NCBI RefSeq assembly: GCF_014648775.1
Contig: NZ_BMRT01000002.1
Coordinates: forward strand, 744,001 to 808,000
Origin: Streptomyces abikoensis
GTDB taxonomy: Bacteria; Actinomycetota; Actinomycetes; Streptomycetales; Streptomycetaceae
Length of the DNA: 64,000 nucleotides
Reading direction: 5' to 3'
Part shown: positions 61,744 through 64,000 of the stretch, piece by piece
How the letters are laid out: every line of letters begins with the position of its first letter
Position numbering within the stretch: position 1 is the stretch's first letter
Notes under the pieces: model-generated
What the model saw: the letters and a program-made list of their open reading frames with translations, nothing else
The model's database searches: none
What the model was told of the DNA's origin: nothing
Translations under genes and position numbers: made by a program

Positions 61744-62877
61744 GTGGACTGGAAACCGTATGCCGAGCGACTGGCCGAAGAGATCGCCGACCCCGTCTCG
61801 CGCTGGCGTCCACTCGTCGCACAGACCCCACGCCATGCCCTCGTGCCCCGCTGGTGGGAGCGCACGCCGGGCGGCGGCTGGGTGCTGCACAACGGACCCG
61901 CCGACCCCGAGAAGTGGACGAGCACGGCCTACTCCGACCGGACGCTGGTGACCCGAATCGGCCCCCTGCACGCCGACCACGCCGAGAACGGGCAGACCAC
62001 CACCGGCCAGGCAACCTCGTCCTCGACCCACCCCGGGCTCGTGATCCAGATGTACCGGCACGGCCGGCTCGCGAAGGGCCTGGACCTACTCGACATCGGA
62101 ACAGGATCTGGCTACGGCACCGCGCTCGCCGCCGGCCTGCTCGGAGACAAACACGTCCAAGCGATCGACGTAGACCCGTACCTGGAGGCGGCGGCCAGGG
62201 AACGGCTCGACCGCATCGGCCTCCACCCCGACCTCGTCACTGGCGATGCGACAGGCCCCCTTCCCGGGACATACGACAGGATCGTCTCGATGGTGTCCGT
62301 CTGGCCGGTACCGGCCTCATGGCTGGCCGCTCTCCGGCCGGGCGGACGCCTCGTCACCACCATCGCCAACACCTCCGCGATCCTCACCGCGTGGAAGACG
62401 GAAGACGGCCGGGCAGCCGGAAGGATCGAACGGGACTGGGCCGGCTTCATGAGCACCCGGCACGGCGACGACTACCCCACAGGGCTCGGCGGCCGCCTCG
62501 AAGAGCTCACCGACGTGGACGGCGACCACATCACCCAGGGCAGGTATCCCGTGCTGAACCTCAGCGAAGCGTGGGAGCTGCGGTCGATGCTCGAACTCGC
62601 CGTGCCGGGAGTGGAAACCCACTACCGCCAGGACGGCCGACGGCGGACCGCGTGGCTCCTCCATCAGGACGGCTCATGGGCACGGGCATCGGCCACTTTC
62701 ATCGACCCGCCTGTCGTCCACCAGGGCGGCCCGCGCCGGCTCTGGGACGTCCTCGAACGCATCCGTCACCGGCAGAACTCGGAAGGAGGACTCCCGCTGT
62801 ACGGCAGCCGCGCCGAGATCACGCAGGACGGCGCCGTCCACCTCTCACGAGGCAAGTGGACCGCCACGATTGAGTAG
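61744..62877 (+). CDS. PIMT-fold methyltransferase
   Basis: GTG at 61744 gives 377 residues. After about 90 N-terminal residues comes a SAM-binding domain: LDLLDIGTGSGYGTALAAGL (motif I, about 113-133), QAIDVDPYLEAAARERL (motif II acidic), LVTGDATGPLPGTYDRIVSM. The segment GQATSSSTHPGLVIQMYRHG, just before motif I, resembles the equivalent region of protein-L-isoaspartate O-methyltransferase (PIMT). PIMT homologues methylate Asp/isoAsp in proteins and, in some RiPP pathways, install aspartimide or isoaspartate. A C-terminal extension of about 130 residues is not part of PIMT and may recognise the substrate. It is transcribed with the radical SAM gene. Confidence 0.85.
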   Translation: MDWKPYAERLAEEIADPVSRWRPLVAQTPRHALVPRWWERTPGGGWVLHNGPADPEKWTSTAYSDRTLVTRIGPLHADHAENGQTTTGQATSSSTHPGLVIQMYRHGRLAKGLDLLDIGTGSGYGTALAAGLLGDKHVQAIDVDPYLEAAARERLDRIGLHPDLVTGDATGPLPGTYDRIVSMVSVWPVPASWLAALRPGGRLVTTIANTSAILTAWKTEDGRAAGRIERDWAGFMSTRHGDDYPTGLGGRLEELTDVDGDHITQGRYPVLNLSEAWELRSMLELAVPGVETHYRQDGRRRTAWLLHQDGSWARASATFIDPPVVHQGGPRRLWDVLERIRHRQNSEGGLPLYGSRAEITQDGAVHLSRGKWTATIE

Positions 62878-63179
62878 CGGGGGTCCTTGAGGCGAGAGCC
62901 TGGCCAGCCGCAGGAGAGCTACGTAGCAAGCCGTCAAAAGGCTGGGGTGATCTACCTCATGAACCCTGGATTCGCCGCCCACCACCTGCAAGTATCTCCG
63001 CTACTGCAAGGTAGTTGAACCCCGCACAGCCTTACTCGAACGAGGCGAGGCGTGCGGAAGAACGTCGCCGCTCGCTCCACGCGACGGCGACGACCGCGCC
63101 CCGGCTCACTCGTCTCCGCAGGACGCGAGCCGGGGCTCTGGTCGGCCCGGCGATTGCCCGCTGCGGCTACGTTGTCACC
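62878..63179. other. Intergenic region before the pirin gene
   Basis: These 302 bp between the methyltransferase stop and the pirin start contain no convincing gene in any frame. The first 60 bp are AG-rich and the remainder less GC-biased. No tRNA, strong palindrome or clear terminator is visible. As the right edge of the accessory segment it could hold an attachment-site remnant, but I cannot identify one. Confidence 0.4.
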
Positions 63180-64000
63180 ATGAGCGACCTTGACCTGCAT
63201 CCCGCCCCAACTCTCTGCGGCGGACGTGCCGATGTCCCCGGTGGACCTGTACACGAGCTGCTCCAACCCAAACGAGTGCCGCTCGGCGAATCCACCTACG
63301 TTCGCCGGCTGCTCCCGAACCTGGGCCGCCGCATGATCGGCGGGTGGGCCTTCGTCGACCACTACGGCCGAGACGACATCGCCGACGAGCCGGGGATGCA
63401 GGTTCCGCCGCATCCGCACATGGGTCTGCAGACCGTCAGCTGGCTGCACGAGGGAGAGGTGCTCCACCGGGACAGCGTCGGCAGCCTTCAGACCGTCCGC
63501 CCCCGGGAACTCGGGCTGATGACGTCCGGCCGGGGCATCGCGCACTCCGAGGAGAGCCCCCGTCCGCATCCCCGCTACCTCCACGGCGCGCAGCTCTGGG
63601 TCGCCCTGCCCGACGCCCACCGGCACGTGGAACCGCACTTCGAGCACCACCCCGACCTGCCGACCGTCAGCGCGCCCGGGGTGACCGCGACGGTGATCCT
63701 GGGCGAGCTCGACGGCACTGCCTCACCCGGCACCACCTACAGCCCCCTCGTCGGTGCCGACATCGCCCTCGCCGCCGGCACGCGGGCGAACCTGCCGGTG
63801 GAACCCGACTTCGAGTACGCGGTGCTCGCCATGTCCGGTGAGGCGGAGGTGGACGGTGTCCGCGTTCTGCCAGGCTCCATGCTCTACCTCGGGTGCGGAC
63901 GCACCGAACTGCCCGTTCACGCCGAGTCGGATGCCGGGCTGATGCTGCTGGGAGGCGAACCCTTCGAGGAGAAGATCGTCATGTGGTGGAACTTCGTCGG
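63180..64000 (+). CDS. Pirin-family protein (3' end outside window)
   Basis: ATG at 63180 (MSDLDLHPAPTLCGGRADVP) opens a frame that runs off the right edge after about 273 residues. The pirin signature is clear: PNLGRRMIGGWAFVDHYG, the metal-binding HPHMGLQTVSWLHEGEVLHRDS, GLMTSGRGIAHSEESP and LHGAQLWVALPDAHR. These are bicupin proteins with an iron site, related to quercetinase. In bacteria they bind metabolic partners or oxidise flavonols. The second cupin domain is partly visible. Confidence 0.9.
   Translation, partial: MSDLDLHPAPTLCGGRADVPGGPVHELLQPKRVPLGESTYVRRLLPNLGRRMIGGWAFVDHYGRDDIADEPGMQVPPHPHMGLQTVSWLHEGEVLHRDSVGSLQTVRPRELGLMTSGRGIAHSEESPRPHPRYLHGAQLWVALPDAHRHVEPHFEHHPDLPTVSAPGVTATVILGELDGTASPGTTYSPLVGADIALAAGTRANLPVEPDFEYAVLAMSGEAEVDGVRVLPGSMLYLGCGRTELPVHAESDAGLMLLGGEPFEEKIVMWWNFV

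Noticed and set aside
62878..63179. Possible tRNA or attachment site at the right border of the accessory region
   Set aside because: I looked for a cloverleaf, a CCA end and a TPsiC-like GGTTCGA box and found none, and no matching direct repeat was recognised near 44.2 kb.

Overview
This 64 kb window looks like a Streptomyces chromosome, or a very close relative. The DNA is very GC-rich with strong GC bias at third codon positions, GTG starts are common, and TTA codons are rare. Many gene families are typical of the genus: a TerD-family stress protein, an HpnB-type hopanoid glycosyltransferase, a Cds1-type cysteine desulfhydrase, a DUF2797 protein, an RsbW-like ATP-binding protein, ROK/LacI/DeoR regulators and a DUF6421/SDR/threonine aldolase operon. 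I found no tRNA, rRNA, CRISPR array or intact insertion sequence.

Left part (1 to about 43.8 kb): ordinary chromosomal genes, mostly metabolic, regulatory or transport. A partial MFS exporter, a NUDIX hydrolase, a racemase-like protein, HpnB and TerD are followed by a large beta-helix/AAA+ fusion protein (9.1-11.5 kb), a DeoR regulator, Cds1, a compact divergent ROK regulator/MFS pair, a flavoprotein reductase and an M20 dipeptidase. At 23.2-26.3 kb three overlapping genes encode a drug exporter, a potassium channel and a membrane protein. At 26.5-30.1 kb lie a TmrB-like kinase/NUDIX fusion and a ROK sugar kinase divergent from a LacI regulator with a clear operator. At 30-41 kb are a citrate-lyase-like protein, a neprosin-like glutamic peptidase, etfBA, a flavin reductase, a thioredoxin, an acyltransferase and the DUF6421 operon. 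A VOC protein with an early TTA codon, a DUF5134 protein and an M56 peptidase close this part. Several long perfect hairpins separate convergent genes.

Right part (about 43.8 to 63.1 kb): accessory DNA with visible scars. It begins with the amputated 3' end of a methylthioribose kinase gene. Next come a convergent two-component system (44.3-46.7 kb), a secreted SH3-like protein and a four-gene overlapping operon for a lipoprotein, membrane-fusion adaptor, ABC ATPase and MacB-like permease. The kinase sensor domain and the lipoprotein share a Cys-containing motif, which suggests one envelope-sensing and export unit. Gene fragments follow, including a frameshifted LuxR DNA-binding domain. Beyond them lie a secreted DUF4185 protein, a small secreted Cys-pair protein divergent from a large HTH-nSTAND-TM-WD40 protein, and the remains of a prophage lysis cassette.

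The most unusual unit is at 58.3-62.9 kb. A divergent XRE/TPR regulator faces a five-gene set: three small, unrecognised, translationally coupled proteins (one with TTA as its fifth codon), a radical SAM protein with a Cys-rich C-terminus, and a PIMT-fold methyltransferase. It has the shape of a peptide- or protein-modification system, but that reading is inference. The window ends inside a pirin gene.
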